Shown here in pieces: positions 9,909 through 20,195 of a DNA stretch of 64,000 nt. Made by a program: the position numbers and the translations under genes. Position 1 is the first letter of the stretch. Each line of letters starts with the position of its first letter. This DNA comes from Marinomonas sp. UCMA 3892 (GTDB taxonomy: Bacteria; Pseudomonadota; Gammaproteobacteria; Pseudomonadales; Marinomonadaceae), in NCBI RefSeq assembly GCF_012726345.1, contig NZ_PTXN01000001.1, positions 336,654-400,653 of the forward strand. Reading direction: 5' to 3'. The notes beneath the pieces are model-generated. The model worked only from the letters and a program-made list of their open reading frames with translations. It did no database searches and was not told the DNA's origin.

Positions 9909-10127
9909 TTAGGCGCTCTTGTCATCTTTTTTAACGTCAGCATCAATTACTTTATGCTGGGCGGTTTTTCCGTCTTCGGCTTCCGTGTCTTTGTCGACGG
10001 CTTCTTTAAAGCCTTTAACAGCCCCGCCTAGGTCAGAGCCAAGGTTTTTAAGCTTTTTGGTGCCAAAAATAAGTACTAAAATGGCTAAAACAATTAGTAA
10101 TTGCCAAATACTGATTCCACCTAACAT
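9909..10127 (-). CDS. tatA: Sec-independent translocase protein TatA
   Basis: Pore-forming Tat subunit. 72 residues: one N-terminal membrane helix ([17 protein letters not shown]), the [14 protein letters not shown] hinge and amphipathic helix typical of TatA, then a charged tail. It lies 16 bp after hisE and 3 bp before tatB. Confidence 0.95.
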   Translation of the reverse strand: MLGGISIWQLLIVLAILVLIFGTKKLKNLGSDLGGAVKGFKEAVDKDTEAEDGKTAQHKVIDADVKKDDKSA

Positions 10128-10143
10128 AAATTACTCCTACTGC

Positions 10144-10476
10144 TTATTTGGTACGACTGGCTTTTTCGTCTAAGCCAGACAAGTTAAATCTGCGTGCTAG
10201 TTCATCAAGTATAGCATCTGGGCCAATATCTAAATGAGATAACATGACAAGTGTGTGAAACCATAGGTCTGCAGTTTCATAAATCAAATCGGATTTATCA
10301 CCTGAGATTACCGCGTCTTTCGCTGCAATAATAGTTTCAATGCTTTCTTCGCCTACTTTCTCAAGGATCTTATTTAATCCCTTTGCGTGTAGACTAGCAA
10401 CATAAGAAGAGTCTGCTGCTGCGGTTTTACGTTGTTCTAGTGTGGCCGCTAATTCAGCCAATACATCGGATTTCAT
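10144..10476 (-). CDS. hisE: Phosphoribosyl-ATP pyrophosphatase
   Basis: Second step of histidine synthesis (PR-ATP to PR-AMP). 110 residues, the length of a free-standing HisE with the all-alpha MazG-like fold: [22 protein letters not shown] and [17 protein letters not shown] carry the conserved acidic Mg-binding residues. In pseudomonads hisI and hisE lie together between ubiB and tatA; here only hisE is present, so hisI must be elsewhere. Other his genes of the window are at 18.7-20.8 kb. Confidence 0.94.
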   Translation of the reverse strand: MKSDVLAELAATLEQRKTAAADSSYVASLHAKGLNKILEKVGEESIETIIAAKDAVISGDKSDLIYETADLWFHTLVMLSHLDIGPDAILDELARRFNLSGLDEKASRTK

Positions 10477-10492
10477 TATAGTCTCTCAAATG

Positions 10493-12136
10493 TTACGGTT
10501 TTAAGACAAGTAGGTAGATTCCTACTAAAACCAGTCCAAAACTGGTTAAATCGGCGTCTTTTATATGTGTTAAAGATACAGGATCAGTAATAATCCAAGC
10601 CGCCCCTAAGCTTAGTAGGCCAAGTAATCGAAAAGGCGTATTTTGTCGGCCTTTTTTTAATTCTTTACCTAATTGATCAATCGCTTCGGTCTGCGCCTGC
10701 ATGCGTTCTTCCTGGTGCGACATTTGTGATAATGCAGTAAAAATCAAATTAGGAATTTGTGGTAATTGACCAGCCCACTGCGGAGCTTGTTTGCGGACTT
10801 CTTCCATCACGCGTTTTGGCCCCATTTGTTCTCGCATCCAGCGTTCAAGGAATGGCTTAGCCGTCACCCATAAGTCCAAGTCCGGATAAAGCTGGCGGCC
10901 CAAACCTTCAATATTGAGTAGAGTTTTTTCCAATAAAACTAGCTGTGGCTGCACTTCCATATTAAAGCGACGTGCGGTTTGGAATAAACCAATCAGTACT
11001 TGTCCAAAAGAAATGTCTTTCAGCGGTTTCGCAAACATAGGTTCACACACACTGCGAATAGCAGACTCAAAGGCATGTACCGGTGTGCCTTTAGGAACCC
11101 AGCCACTTTCCACATGAAGTTCTGCCACTAAGCGATAATCACGCTGGAAAAAAGCCAATAGATTGCGTGCTAAGTAGCTTTTATCCGCGTCATCTAGGCT
11201 GCCCATAATAGCGCAGTCAATAGCGATATATTTGGGTTTCTGTGGATTAGTGACATCTACAAAGATATTGCCTGGATGCATGTCGGCATGGAAAAAACTG
11301 TGCGAGAAAACTTGGGTGAAAAAGATTTCCACACCGCGTTCTGCTAAGCACTTCATGTCGACATTAGCTTTATTGAGTGCTGCAATGTCGGCTACAGGAA
11401 TGCCAGAGATACGTTCCATGACCATGACATTACGATGGCTATAATCCCAGTAGACCTGTGGCACATACAGTAATTCGGAATGGGTAAAATTGCGCTGTAA
11501 TAAGCCTGTGTTGGCTGCTTCTTTGGCAAGATCCAGTTCATCAAGAATAGTGTATTCATAATCTGTTACCACTTCGACAGGTCTTAATCGACGACCGTCG
11601 GCGCTTAAATTGGCAACAAGATGCGCTAAGGTATAAAGCAGGTTTATGTCTTTGCTTATGGTCTTTTCAATATGTGGGCGAATGACCTTAACAACCACGT
11701 CTTCGCCAGAATGCAATTTAGCAGTATGAACTTGCGCAATAGAAGCAGAGGCCAAAGGCGTTGCCGAAAACTCAGCGAACAGTTCAGAAACCGGTGCTTT
11801 TAAATCTCTTTCAATAATAGCTTGAGCAATATGACCGGGAAAAGCTGGCACTTTGTCTTGCAGCTTTGCTAGTTCGTCGGCGATATCATCGTCTAGTAAA
11901 TCTCGGCGTGTTGATAATATTTGTCCGAATTTAACAAAAATAGGACCAAGAGATTCTAATGCTAAGCGAAGACGTTCGCCTTTATTTTGGCTGGCACGTT
12001 GACGACCAATGGCGCAAATAGGGCCAAGCGTGTAGCGTATATACCAAGGCAAAAGAGCGAAAGGAATAAACACATCAAGACGAAAGCGCATTACTGTATA
12101 GAGTATGCGCAGTAAACGAAAAGTACTGATCAACAT
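10493..12136 (-). CDS. ubiB: Ubiquinone biosynthesis kinase-like protein UbiB
   Basis: Membrane-associated atypical kinase/ATPase needed for aerobic ubiquinone synthesis. 547 residues, the usual length. It shows the family KxGQ motif ([15 protein letters not shown]), the alanine-rich nucleotide loop ([11 protein letters not shown]), the catalytic region [13 protein letters not shown] and an AIDCAIMG metal-binding segment, with C-terminal hydrophobic helices. It begins 2 bp after the ubiE stop; the ubiJ gene that commonly lies between ubiE and ubiB is absent here. Confidence 0.96.
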   Translation of the reverse strand: MLISTFRLLRILYTVMRFRLDVFIPFALLPWYIRYTLGPICAIGRQRASQNKGERLRLALESLGPIFVKFGQILSTRRDLLDDDIADELAKLQDKVPAFPGHIAQAIIERDLKAPVSELFAEFSATPLASASIAQVHTAKLHSGEDVVVKVIRPHIEKTISKDINLLYTLAHLVANLSADGRRLRPVEVVTDYEYTILDELDLAKEAANTGLLQRNFTHSELLYVPQVYWDYSHRNVMVMERISGIPVADIAALNKANVDMKCLAERGVEIFFTQVFSHSFFHADMHPGNIFVDVTNPQKPKYIAIDCAIMGSLDDADKSYLARNLLAFFQRDYRLVAELHVESGWVPKGTPVHAFESAIRSVCEPMFAKPLKDISFGQVLIGLFQTARRFNMEVQPQLVLLEKTLLNIEGLGRQLYPDLDLWVTAKPFLERWMREQMGPKRVMEEVRKQAPQWAGQLPQIPNLIFTALSQMSHQEERMQAQTEAIDQLGKELKKGRQNTPFRLLGLLSLGAAWIITDPVSLTHIKDADLTSFGLVLVGIYLLVLKP

Positions 12137-12138
12137 GG

Positions 12139-12894
12139 CTAGAATTTAAATCCTTTATGAAGCGCAACGATGCCGCCTGTTAAATTTTGGTAGCTAGTAC
12201 GTTCAAATCCTACTTCGTCCATCATACCTTTTAGCGTTTCTTGGTCTGGGTGCATGCGAATGGATTCCGCAAGATAGCGGTAGCTGTCAGCATCATTCGC
12301 AATTAATTTGCCCATGGCTGGCAGTAGACGGAAAGAATATTGGTCATAGACTTGTGATAAAAGCTCGGATTCTGGTTTAGAAAATTCCAGCACTAATAAA
12401 CGGCCGCCTGGCTTCAGAACACGGTACATAGAAGCAAGCGCTTTGGATTTATCTGTTACGTTGCGCAAGCCAAAGGCAATAGTGATACAGTCGAAAGTAT
12501 CGTCAGGAAAGGGAAGAGCTTCGGCATTGGCTTGAACAAACTTCACGTTACCAACAATACCTTGATTGGCCAGTTTGTCACGACCAACTTTCAGCATGGA
12601 GTCATTAATGTCCGCTAGAATAACTTGACCTTCGCTACCAACAAGGCGGGAAAATTTAACCGTCAAATCGCCAGTACCACCTGCAATATCTAATACGCAG
12701 TTGCCAGCACGAACGCCTGATTGGCTAATAGTGTGTCGCTTCCATAGACGATGAATACCACCGGACATCAAATCATTCATAATGTCGTATTTGGCGGCTA
12801 CGGAATGAAAAACTTGTGCGACGGCTTTTACTTTTTCATCAGTTGGGATTTCTTTGAAGCCAAAGTCGGTGGTTTTTTTCTGATCGTCTTGCAT
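12139..12894 (-). CDS. ubiE: Ubiquinone/menaquinone C-methyltransferase UbiE
   Basis: SAM-dependent methyltransferase of quinone biosynthesis (C2 of the benzoquinone ring). 251 residues. The N-terminal signature [20 protein letters not shown]-binding motif [12 protein letters not shown] and the second signature [15 protein letters not shown] are all present. It lies downstream of the GGEEF gene in the same direction, with a 163-bp gap that probably holds its own promoter. Confidence 0.97.
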   Translation of the reverse strand: MQDDQKKTTDFGFKEIPTDEKVKAVAQVFHSVAAKYDIMNDLMSGGIHRLWKRHTISQSGVRAGNCVLDIAGGTGDLTVKFSRLVGSEGQVILADINDSMLKVGRDKLANQGIVGNVKFVQANAEALPFPDDTFDCITIAFGLRNVTDKSKALASMYRVLKPGGRLLVLEFSKPESELLSQVYDQYSFRLLPAMGKLIANDADSYRYLAESIRMHPDQETLKGMMDEVGFERTSYQNLTGGIVALHKGFKF

Positions 12895-13057
12895 AAACTA
12901 CTTCATCCTAGTGGCGGCATCGCTCGCCCTTTTCTTAATTTGATAGCCTTATTGAAAAGCTTTATTTAATCGCTTTATCGATGTTTGAAAGTGTTGCGTT
13001 CAATGTAAGTGGTTATTGTAACCGCGACAGCAAAGCTCTGGTACTGCTTTACCTAAA

Positions 13058-14584
13058 CTATTTATTTGCCATAACTCTATTTCGCCCTGCTTCTTTAGCC
13101 ATATAGAGTTGTTTGTCTGCTCTAGCGAATAAAGATTCTGGGTTTTCTTGTGCTTGAAGTTCTGCGATACCAATAGATATGGAAATCGATACTGGCTCAC
13201 CTTGCATATTGAATGGCGTTTTGGCCACGGCAAGTCGAATAGCTTCAGCACGTTCGACAGCTTGTTCCAGAGTCGTTTCTGGAAACGCGATAACAAATTC
13301 TTCGCCACCGTAACGAAACATAAGGTCTTCTTTTAATAGAGCACTACGTATTTGCTTTGGTACGAGGCGTAATACTTTATCACCAGCAAGGTGCCCCCAA
13401 GTATCATTTACTTTTTTAAAGTGGTCGATATCGCAGACCGATAAGCAAATCGATTTTTGAGTTTTTTGCATGATTTTGCACAAGGGCAAAATTGCGTCTT
13501 GGTAAGCGGTTCGGTTTGGTAGATCTGTCAATGAATCTGTCATTGCTTGAGCGAGTTTTTCTTGTAGCAGCGAGCGTAGCGATACGGTATCTTTTTCCAT
13601 TCGTGTTACTTTATTTTTAAGCAAGGTGATGGATTGGTTAGCGTATTTTTCCTGCTCTACCATTTGCGTCTTGTATTCGGTCATGGTGCTTGAAATAGTC
13701 AACAGCCTATCGTTAATGAGTGCTTTTAGGCTATCTAAATCGTTGGCGCTCTGAACTGCTTGAGATGTGTCTGTGACTTGTTTTTGTAGCTTGTTGTTAA
13801 AACCTTCGCGACTCACAGATAGTGACTTCTGTGAGTGATAGCTGCTGGAGATGGATTCGTTGATACTGGCAAGTTGCTTATTTAACTGATTAAGATAGTT
13901 AGTCAGACTTTCTTGTGTTCTGCCGATGGCAATCATGATTAAGTTGATAACTTCATCAAGCAGTCCAGGAAGTTGTTGGAGATTGTCGTTGCCTAAAAGT
14001 GCTTTTTTTAAGTCGACAATGTCTTCGTCGTAATGGCTCGGTAATGATAAGTTATTCATGAGCCCAGCAAGTGTGTGGCTAATTTGAATCATGATTTCTT
14101 GATCATTTTTTTGTGACTTCGTTTCTAGATCTCGATTGAAAAAACGTCTAAAAAGTGAGCTTTTAGGTTGACCAGACTCTATTTGAGTCAATGTTTTCTC
14201 AGCCAACGCCAAAAAGCCTTTTAAGAGGTGAGGCCATTTAGATGGAGTTTGCCAGTGTAGGCGTATTTGGGCTTCAAGTTCTTTTTTCTCGTTCTGAGGA
14301 ACTCTTTTACTGTCCTGTTTTTCAAGCAGATCGATAAGTTCTTGTAACGTACTTCTAACCTGTTTAGCTCGGCTGCTTTGAGCTTCATCACTTTTGATTA
14401 GCAGTGGTTCTGCATTATTAAGTACATCTTGTATTTCTTGGGCATTTGCCCCTTTGGTTATAACTTGGCGAATTTGGCGAACGACGGAATCAAGTTCTGG
14501 GTCATTCCCTTCAGCTAGCATACTGGTTCTGGAAACTGCTTTACGTAACGCTTCTATCAGTTTGTCACTCGATGATTCCGTCAT
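13058..14584 (-). CDS. Diguanylate cyclase (GGEEF domain)
   Basis: 508 residues: a long helical, coiled-coil-rich N-terminal part (about 1-340) without membrane segments or recognisable sensor domain, then a GGDEF-family cyclase domain opening at DSLTDLPNRTAYQDA. The active-site motif is GGEEF at 426-430, so synthesis of cyclic di-GMP is expected. The product-inhibition I-site (RxxD ending five residues before GGEEF) reads LKED, with Leu for Arg, so feedback inhibition at this site is probably missing. A GAGG ribosome site precedes the ATG. It starts 12 bp after dsbA, suggesting cotranscription. No gene symbol is assigned because the input domain is not recognised. Confidence 0.93.
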   Translation of the reverse strand: MTESSSDKLIEALRKAVSRTSMLAEGNDPELDSVVRQIRQVITKGANAQEIQDVLNNAEPLLIKSDEAQSSRAKQVRSTLQELIDLLEKQDSKRVPQNEKKELEAQIRLHWQTPSKWPHLLKGFLALAEKTLTQIESGQPKSSLFRRFFNRDLETKSQKNDQEIMIQISHTLAGLMNNLSLPSHYDEDIVDLKKALLGNDNLQQLPGLLDEVINLIMIAIGRTQESLTNYLNQLNKQLASINESISSSYHSQKSLSVSREGFNNKLQKQVTDTSQAVQSANDLDSLKALINDRLLTISSTMTEYKTQMVEQEKYANQSITLLKNKVTRMEKDTVSLRSLLQEKLAQAMTDSLTDLPNRTAYQDAILPLCKIMQKTQKSICLSVCDIDHFKKVNDTWGHLAGDKVLRLVPKQIRSALLKEDLMFRYGGEEFVIAFPETTLEQAVERAEAIRLAVAKTPFNMQGEPVSISISIGIAELQAQENPESLFARADKQLYMAKEAGRNRVMANK

Positions 14585-14596
14585 ATCGCCTCATTA

Positions 14597-15217
14597 TTAT
14601 TTTTGACGTTCTTTTTCGATAAGAAAATCAACAACCTTGTAGATATTTTCATTGCCATTTGCAGTTTCAGCGCTTACCAAGTATTTACCGTTTACGATTA
14701 TTCCTGGTACACCGCGAGCGCCGTAGGCACGTATTTTTGCATCGGCTTGGCTAAGGCGGCTATTCACAGCAAAAGAATTAAATTGCTTATGAAATTCATC
14801 TTCACTAACACCATAGTTTGAAAAGAAAGCGGCAAGTGCGTCTTCAGAGTTTAGATTACGGTGTTCAACATGAATAGCATTAAAAAGATCTGCACGAATT
14901 TTATCTTCTATACCAAGTAGATCGGCGACATAGAAGGCTTTTGCATGCGCTAACCAACCACGACCGAATACTGCTGGTAAGAATTTGAAATCAACATCGC
15001 TAGGTAGGTTTTTTTTCCAAGCTTGAGTGATAGGTTCTAGTTTGTAGCAATGTGGACAGCCGTACCAAAAAATCTCAGTAACTTCGATTTTACTGGGGTC
15101 ACTAGTACGAACTGGCGTTTTTATAGTTGTATAACCATTACCGTCACTGTATTCAGCGGCAGCAGCAGTTAGTGGGATAAGTAGGGAAAGTATCAGCGCT
15201 GAAAACAGCTTTATCAT
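14597..15217 (-). CDS. dsbA: Periplasmic thiol:disulfide oxidoreductase DsbA
   Basis: Introduces disulfides into exported proteins and is reoxidised by DsbB (encoded at 26762). 206 residues with a signal peptide ending near residue 20 (LTAAAA). Active site Cys54-Pro-His-Cys57, the same dipeptide as E. coli DsbA; cis-proline loop GVPGIIVNG. Divergent from engB across a 325-bp gap. Confidence 0.96.
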   Translation of the reverse strand: MIKLFSALILSLLIPLTAAAAEYSDGNGYTTIKTPVRTSDPSKIEVTEIFWYGCPHCYKLEPITQAWKKNLPSDVDFKFLPAVFGRGWLAHAKAFYVADLLGIEDKIRADLFNAIHVEHRNLNSEDALAAFFSNYGVSEDEFHKQFNSFAVNSRLSQADAKIRAYGARGVPGIIVNGKYLVSAETANGNENIYKVVDFLIEKERQK

Positions 15218-15542
15218 GGATTACTCCTAATCGTATTTTATAGTCATGTTAATTTACAAAAGCATTCTTACATCATGCACAGAATTACAACAGAATACGA
15301 TTCCATCAAAGGCTTAAGGTTCTAATTTTCCAGTAAGTTTACATAAAACTTACACCTATGACGCCTATTGTCTGGCTGTTATTTGTCGTGTTTTGTAAAT
15401 CCTTGTCTCAATTGTGTTCATTTACCTAGATTAAGGTGGCTTATCGAGTTTAACATGGCATATTTTTGCGTTTGCTGGCATTATATACAGCAATTGAAAC
15501 AAACCTGAATGCAAATCTGAATCTATTGACGAATATCAACTT
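15218..15542. promoter_or_regulatory. Divergent dsbA-engB intergenic region with a perfect dyad
   Basis: 325 bp between the dsbA and engB starts. The clearest element is the dyad GTAAGTTT (15333-15340) and AAACTTAC (15346-15353), with a 5-nt centre; it could be an operator or a hairpin. I see no ORF or recognisable small RNA, and nothing resembling Spot 42, which neighbours this GTPase gene in enterobacteria. Confidence 0.4.
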
Positions 15543-16187
15543 ATGACCCCTTTTGACTCCACTTTTCAATCCGCGCACTTTATTAAGAGTGCTGAGAAAC
15601 TTTCTCAATGTCCTTTAGACCAAGGTGTTGAGGTTGCATTTGCAGGTCGCTCAAATGCTGGTAAATCTACAGCGCTAAATACTCTTACGAATCAAAAGAA
15701 ATTGGCGCGTACCTCAAAAACGCCAGGTCGAACTCAGTTGATTAACTGTTTTGGATTGAATGTTGATGATCGTCGTCTAATTGACCTTCCAGGTTACGGA
15801 TTCGCTAAAGTGCCTATTGCCATGAAAAAAGTCTGGCAAGCACACATGCAAGATTACCTGATGAATCGTCGCTCTTTAGCTGGTGTTGTTTTGGTAATGG
15901 ACATCCGCCATCCATTAAAAGAGTTTGATGAAATGATGTTGGATTGGGCAAAATCTAACCGCATGAAAGTTCATGTGTTGTTAACCAAGTCTGACAAGCT
16001 AAAACGTGGACCTGCAAAATCCACCATGTTGGCTGTGCAGAAGGTTATCAAAACACTTGGCGTTGATGGGTCAGTACAGACTTTTTCTTCTTTGAGCGGT
16101 GACGGTGTTGATGATTTACGCACTAAACTGGCTGAATGGTTGGTGCTTGATAACCTTGAAGTTATACCAGTTTCGCCAAACGCATAA
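15543..16187 (+). CDS. engB: Ribosome biogenesis GTPase EngB/YsxC
   Basis: Essential GTPase acting in large-subunit ribosome assembly. 214 residues, the usual size. G1 GRSNAGKST (about 36-44), G3 [10 protein letters not shown] and G4 [11 protein letters not shown] are all present, as is the family N-terminus [23 protein letters not shown] in outline. It is followed by a REP-type repeat array rather than a conventional terminator. Confidence 0.96.
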   Translation: MTPFDSTFQSAHFIKSAEKLSQCPLDQGVEVAFAGRSNAGKSTALNTLTNQKKLARTSKTPGRTQLINCFGLNVDDRRLIDLPGYGFAKVPIAMKKVWQAHMQDYLMNRRSLAGVVLVMDIRHPLKEFDEMMLDWAKSNRMKVHVLLTKSDKLKRGPAKSTMLAVQKVIKTLGVDGSVQTFSSLSGDGVDDLRTKLAEWLVLDNLEVIPVSPNA

Positions 16188-16263
16188 TAGTTTTTATGAT
16201 TGGCATTTTTGTAGCCCATCTTTTTTGCGAAGGAAGTTGTCGTTAAACGACTTCCAACCATCT

Positions 16264-16650
16264 TGTAGGCCGGCCTTTAGGCTGTCAAAAAGCATCTGGC
16301 CTTTACCAAAGCCCCTTGACGCGCTAAAGCACGACCTACACAAGCCCTGATCACGACCTACAAAAAACAATCACCTGTAGGTCGGCCTTCAGGCTGTCAA
16401 AAAGCATTCGACCTTTACAAAAGCCCCTTGACGCGCTAAAGCACGACCTACAAAAAATCACGACCTACACAAGCCCTGAATCACGACCTACAAAAAACCA
16501 AATTACCTGTAGGTCGGCCTTCAGGCCGTCAAAAAGCATCCTACCTTTACAAAAGTTTCTTGACGCGCTAAAGCACGACCTACAAAAAATCACGACCTAC
16601 ACAAACCATGAATCACGACTACAAAAAACCAATCACCTGTAGGTCGGGTA
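16264..16650. repeat. REP-type repeat array between engB and gshA
   Basis: Four forward units start at 16264, 16376, 16508 and 16638 (spacing 112, 132, 130). Each full period holds a forward hairpin unit (GTAGGTC head, CGGCC-TTCA-GGCCG stem-loop, TCAA end) and, about 60 bp on, an inverted unit whose reverse complement has the same GTAGGTC head but stem CGTGC-TTTA-GCGCG. Extra half-heads (CGACCTACA) lie between. The last unit is truncated (GTAGGTCGGG). The GTAG head plus imperfect palindrome is the hallmark of REP elements mobilised by RAYT proteins. It fills the 481-bp gap and may end transcription from both convergent genes. Confidence 0.85.
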
Positions 16651-16668
16651 TTTATACCAGCGCTAAAC

Positions 16669-18261
16669 TCATTGCGGTGTCAAATAAGCCGCGAGGAAGG
16701 TATCAAAGTCCACTTCATCAGCTGCTTCAATGGCTTCTTGATCACGTAACGAGCGTTCTGCTTTTTCCATAAACTCGCGGGTCAGTTCTTCGGATAACGG
16801 ACGAGACATCCATTCTGTTTGCTGTTCTTTCGATAGCGCCAACATGGCATTTTGATAACCTTGTTGTGCTTTACTGCGTTCAAGTAGCTGTGCAGAAGGC
16901 AATAGGGCCTCGTTGCTAAGTTTTTCTCTTTGAATCTCTACCGCTTGTTGATAGGCAGGATTGCCTGTTTTAGAGGATAAAAATTCAGCGACTTCTGTCA
17001 GTGCATTCAGCATGTCTTCGGCCTTGGTGCGCAGTTTAGTTGGGCCTTGTCCAAAATCAAAGTCCATATCAAGATCGCGACCATGGGAGGCAATTTCTTG
17101 CTGCATCTTACGTAGTTGGCTGCATTCTGCACTGCCCAAATGCTCATCACCGCGTAACATGCAGTAAAGCAGGAAGACATCAATGAAATACAAGGTCGAA
17201 GACTGCATGCCAATAGAAGAACTTGGATCGAGATCCATAATACGCACTTCAATGTATTCAACGCCTCTTGCATGCAGTGCTGCACTTGGGTGTTCGCCAG
17301 GTTGGGTAACGCGTTTAGGGCGAATATCACTGTAATATTCGTTTTCAATCTGCAATAAATTGCTGTTAAGCTGGCGATATTGGCCGTCTACTTTTACACC
17401 AATATCCTGATAGCGCTGATAGGGTGTTTGGAGCGCTTTTTTGATCGTACTAATGTAGGTTTCAACTTCGTTATAACAAACATACAAATCCGCTTGGGCC
17501 TTGTTTTGATAACCCAAATCGCTCATGCGAAGGGAGGTCGCTTTAGGGCCAAACCAAGTGTTTTTCTCAAGCGCAGTCAGACTATCAGGTTTTTTAGGTA
17601 AAAAGCTTTCATCGATAGCGGGTGATGCACCAAACAATAAAGACAACATCCAAGAGCCGCGACGGAAGTTACGGATCAAAGCAAAATAGCTATCGGATTG
17701 AAATGCTTGTTTTTCAGCTACAGAAAGATTGGATTTGCCTTTATAGTTTTCTAAAAAAGCCCAAAAGTCTTTATCAAAAGAGAAGTTGTAATGCATGCCA
17801 GCAATACATTGCATGATACGACCATAGCGATTCGACAAGCCTTCCCGGTAAACACGTTTAAGCTTGCCAGTGTTTGATTCACCGTAATACGCAATTGGAA
17901 CATCTTCGTTGCCCGCTAAATAGCAAGGCATACTGGCCGGCCATAAGCATTCATCTTGTTTGTACAGTTCGTGGTTGACCAAATTATGAATGTCTTCTAG
18001 CTCTTGGATAACACCCTCAACACTTGGGTGAACACCTGTAATAAACTCCATCAAAGATTCAGAATAATCCGTCGTAATAGAGCTGTGAGTCAGTGCCGAG
18101 CCCAATGCTTTAGGGTGAGGCTTATGCGAAATATGGCCTTGTGTACGATCAACTCGTAGAGCTTCTCGTTCCACGCCACGATGAAAGGTTAATGCAGAAG
18201 TCGTCTCAGCTTGTTGGCAATGGGCTGCCAACGCTTGCAAAGCATCGGTTAAGGTGGTCAA
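16669..18261 (-). CDS. gshA: Glutamate-cysteine ligase
   Basis: First step of glutathione synthesis: ATP-dependent joining of glutamate gamma-carboxyl to cysteine. 530 residues, near the E. coli-type (about 518). It has the family start FHRGVEREALRV, the GMHYNFSF and YEVRIMDLDP-like (EYIEVRIMDLDP) blocks, and DEHLGSAE. REP arrays lie on both sides, so it appears monocistronic. Confidence 0.95.
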   Translation of the reverse strand: MTTLTDALQALAAHCQQAETTSALTFHRGVEREALRVDRTQGHISHKPHPKALGSALTHSSITTDYSESLMEFITGVHPSVEGVIQELEDIHNLVNHELYKQDECLWPASMPCYLAGNEDVPIAYYGESNTGKLKRVYREGLSNRYGRIMQCIAGMHYNFSFDKDFWAFLENYKGKSNLSVAEKQAFQSDSYFALIRNFRRGSWMLSLLFGASPAIDESFLPKKPDSLTALEKNTWFGPKATSLRMSDLGYQNKAQADLYVCYNEVETYISTIKKALQTPYQRYQDIGVKVDGQYRQLNSNLLQIENEYYSDIRPKRVTQPGEHPSAALHARGVEYIEVRIMDLDPSSSIGMQSSTLYFIDVFLLYCMLRGDEHLGSAECSQLRKMQQEIASHGRDLDMDFDFGQGPTKLRTKAEDMLNALTEVAEFLSSKTGNPAYQQAVEIQREKLSNEALLPSAQLLERSKAQQGYQNAMLALSKEQQTEWMSRPLSEELTREFMEKAERSLRDQEAIEAADEVDFDTFLAAYLTPQ

Positions 18262-18411
18262 GAAGTCTTCCTTCTATTGAATAAGGCAAAATTGAATTTC
18301 AGGGATTGTACTCGGCAGAGCTTATTCGCAGCAAGCAACAGATACCCTATGCACAAAAAATGCTGACTTCTAGAACATATATATAAGAAATTTGTCGCGC
18401 AAGGGCACGAC

Positions 18412-18677
18412 AAAAAACACGGCCTACAAAAATCCAATCACCTGTAAGTCGGCCTTCAGGACGTCAATAGTCTAATGACACCAAACCAAAACCCTTGACG
18501 CGCTAAAGCACGACCTAAACAAACCCTGAATCACGGCCTACAAAAATCCAATCACCTGTAGATCGGCCTTCAGGCCGTCAAAAGTCTAATGACACCAAAC
18601 CAAAAAACTTGACGCGCTAAAGCACGACCTACAAAAATCAAATCACTTGTAGATCGGCCTTTAGGCCGTCAATTTTT
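18412..18677. repeat. REP-type repeat array between gshA and hisF
   Basis: Forward units begin at 18443, 18557 and 18648, alternating with inverted units (TTGACGCGCTAAAGCACG) near 18495 and 18609. Spacer text differs from the 16.3-kb array (AGTCTAATGACACCAAACC between partners) but the two hairpin types are the same. Variants such as GTAAGTC and GTAGATC heads show mutational decay. It lies in the 430-bp gap upstream of gshA and downstream of hisF. The remaining part (18262-18411) would hold the gshA promoter; I recognise no specific site in it. Confidence 0.82.
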
Positions 18678-18691
18678 CCTAGAGGAATGGA

Positions 18692-19465
18692 TTAAAGGCG
18701 CATCTCGATGCCAGCATCAGTCATGCGTTGCTTGGCTTCTTGGATGCTGTATTCGCCAAAGTGGAAAATGCTGGCTGCCAATACGGCATCCGCCTTGCCT
18801 TCAATGACACCATCGACCAGATGATCCAAATTACCAACACCACCAGAAGCAATAACAGGGACATGAACCGCTTCACTGATTGCTCGGGTGACGCCAAGAT
18901 CAAAACCGTTTTTAGTACCATCACGGTCCATACTGGTTAGCAGGATTTCTCCTGCGCCGTATTCCACCATTTTCTTGGCCCATTCAACGGCGTCTAGTCC
19001 GGTTGGTTTGCGACCGCCATGGGTGAAAATTTCCCATTTGTCTGGTTCACCTTCCGCACTGACTTTTTTGGCATCAATGGCAACAACGATACATTGGGAA
19101 CCAAAGCGTTGAGCGGCTTCACGAACAAATTCAGGGTTAAACACAGCTGCGGTGTTAATGCCGACTTTGTCTGCGCCCGCGTTCAACATGCGACGAATGT
19201 CTTCGCAGGTGCGAATGCCTCCGCCAACGGTTAGAGGAATAAACACTTGGCTGGCAATGGCTTCAACCATATGAACGGTAGTTTCGCGATCATCTGAGCT
19301 GGCGGTGATGTCTAGAAAAGTAATCTCATCAGCGCCTTGCTCGTTGTAACGTTTTGCCACTTCAACTGGATCCCCAGCGTCACGAATATCGACAAACTGA
19401 ACGCCTTTTACAACGCGGCCGTTGTCCACATCAAGGCAAGGAATAATACGTTTTGCTAAGCCCAT
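18692..19465 (-). CDS. hisF: Imidazole glycerol phosphate synthase, cyclase subunit
   Basis: Uses ammonia from HisH to turn PRFAR into IGP and AICAR, linking histidine and purine synthesis. 257 residues, a TIM barrel with the catalytic aspartates in [14 protein letters not shown] (Asp11) and VVAIDAKK (Asp130 region), and phosphate-binding VIASGGVGN. Last gene of hisB-hisH-hisF, starting 55 bp after hisH. The hisA gene usually found between hisH and hisF is not there. Confidence 0.97.
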   Translation of the reverse strand: MGLAKRIIPCLDVDNGRVVKGVQFVDIRDAGDPVEVAKRYNEQGADEITFLDITASSDDRETTVHMVEAIASQVFIPLTVGGGIRTCEDIRRMLNAGADKVGINTAAVFNPEFVREAAQRFGSQCIVVAIDAKKVSAEGEPDKWEIFTHGGRKPTGLDAVEWAKKMVEYGAGEILLTSMDRDGTKNGFDLGVTRAISEAVHVPVIASGGVGNLDHLVDGVIEGKADAVLAASIFHFGEYSIQEAKQRMTDAGIEMRL

Positions 19466-19520
19466 AAATGGCGCTCCTAAAATCTAAAGTACTGCTATCT
19501 ATACAAACTTAAGGTTGCTG

Positions 19521-20183
19521 TTATGGCTTGCCATCCCAGTTAAGGAAGTTTTTATAAAGCTGAAGGCCATCTTTATGACTTTTTTCTGGGTGGAACTGCA
19601 CGGCAAAAACATTATCGCGGGCAAGAGCAACACAGAACTCCAAACCATAGTCACAAGTACCAGCCACTTCGCTTTTGTTTTCTGGCACAACATAAAAACT
19701 GTGTACGAAATAAAAGCGCGCGTTGTCGGGAATATTCGCCCAAAGCGGATGGTTAATAGTATGTTTAACCTGATTCCAGCCCATGTGCGGCACTTTAAGT
19801 TTACTGCCATCATGATCTGTGTGCTTCTCACCAAAGAATAGGGCATTGCCTTGAAAGTGATTTAAGCAGTCTACGCCACCGTTCTCTTCACTGTGAGACA
19901 TTAAAGATTGAATGCCGACACAAATCGCAAGAAAGGGTTTTTCAGCCATAGCTTTACGGATGCTAGGCACCAATCCCGCATTGTGCATTTCGCCGATACA
20001 GTCGCGAATAGCACCAACGCCAGGTAGCAATACGCGATCAGCTGCATCAATTACCGCAGGGTCGCTGGTAACAAGGATGGAAGTATTTTCATCAGCAACG
20101 TGTTCAAGGGCTTTGGCAACCGAGTGAAGGTTGCCCATGCCGTAATCGATCACCGCGACGGTGGATTTTTTCATGTCACTCAT
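19521..20183 (-). CDS. hisH: Imidazole glycerol phosphate synthase, glutaminase subunit
   Basis: Class-I glutamine amidotransferase supplying ammonia to HisF. 220 residues. It has the start [18 protein letters not shown], the nucleophile elbow AICVGIQSL and the His/Glu pair in VQFHPEKS. It begins 12 bp after hisB and is probably cotranscribed with it. Confidence 0.96.
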   Translation of the reverse strand: MSDMKKSTVAVIDYGMGNLHSVAKALEHVADENTSILVTSDPAVIDAADRVLLPGVGAIRDCIGEMHNAGLVPSIRKAMAEKPFLAICVGIQSLMSHSEENGGVDCLNHFQGNALFFGEKHTDHDGSKLKVPHMGWNQVKHTINHPLWANIPDNARFYFVHSFYVVPENKSEVAGTCDYGLEFCVALARDNVFAVQFHPEKSHKDGLQLYKNFLNWDGKP

Positions 20184-20195
20184 ACAAAGAGAATC

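Noticed and set aside
15218..15542. Spot 42 small RNA near engB
   Set aside because: No similarity to the Spot 42 core or terminator is visible and polA is not adjacent.
16264..16650. CRISPR array, because of regularly spaced repeats
   Set aside because: Spacing is uneven (112-132), the spacers contain inverted copies of the same unit, there are no cas genes, and the units have REP structure.
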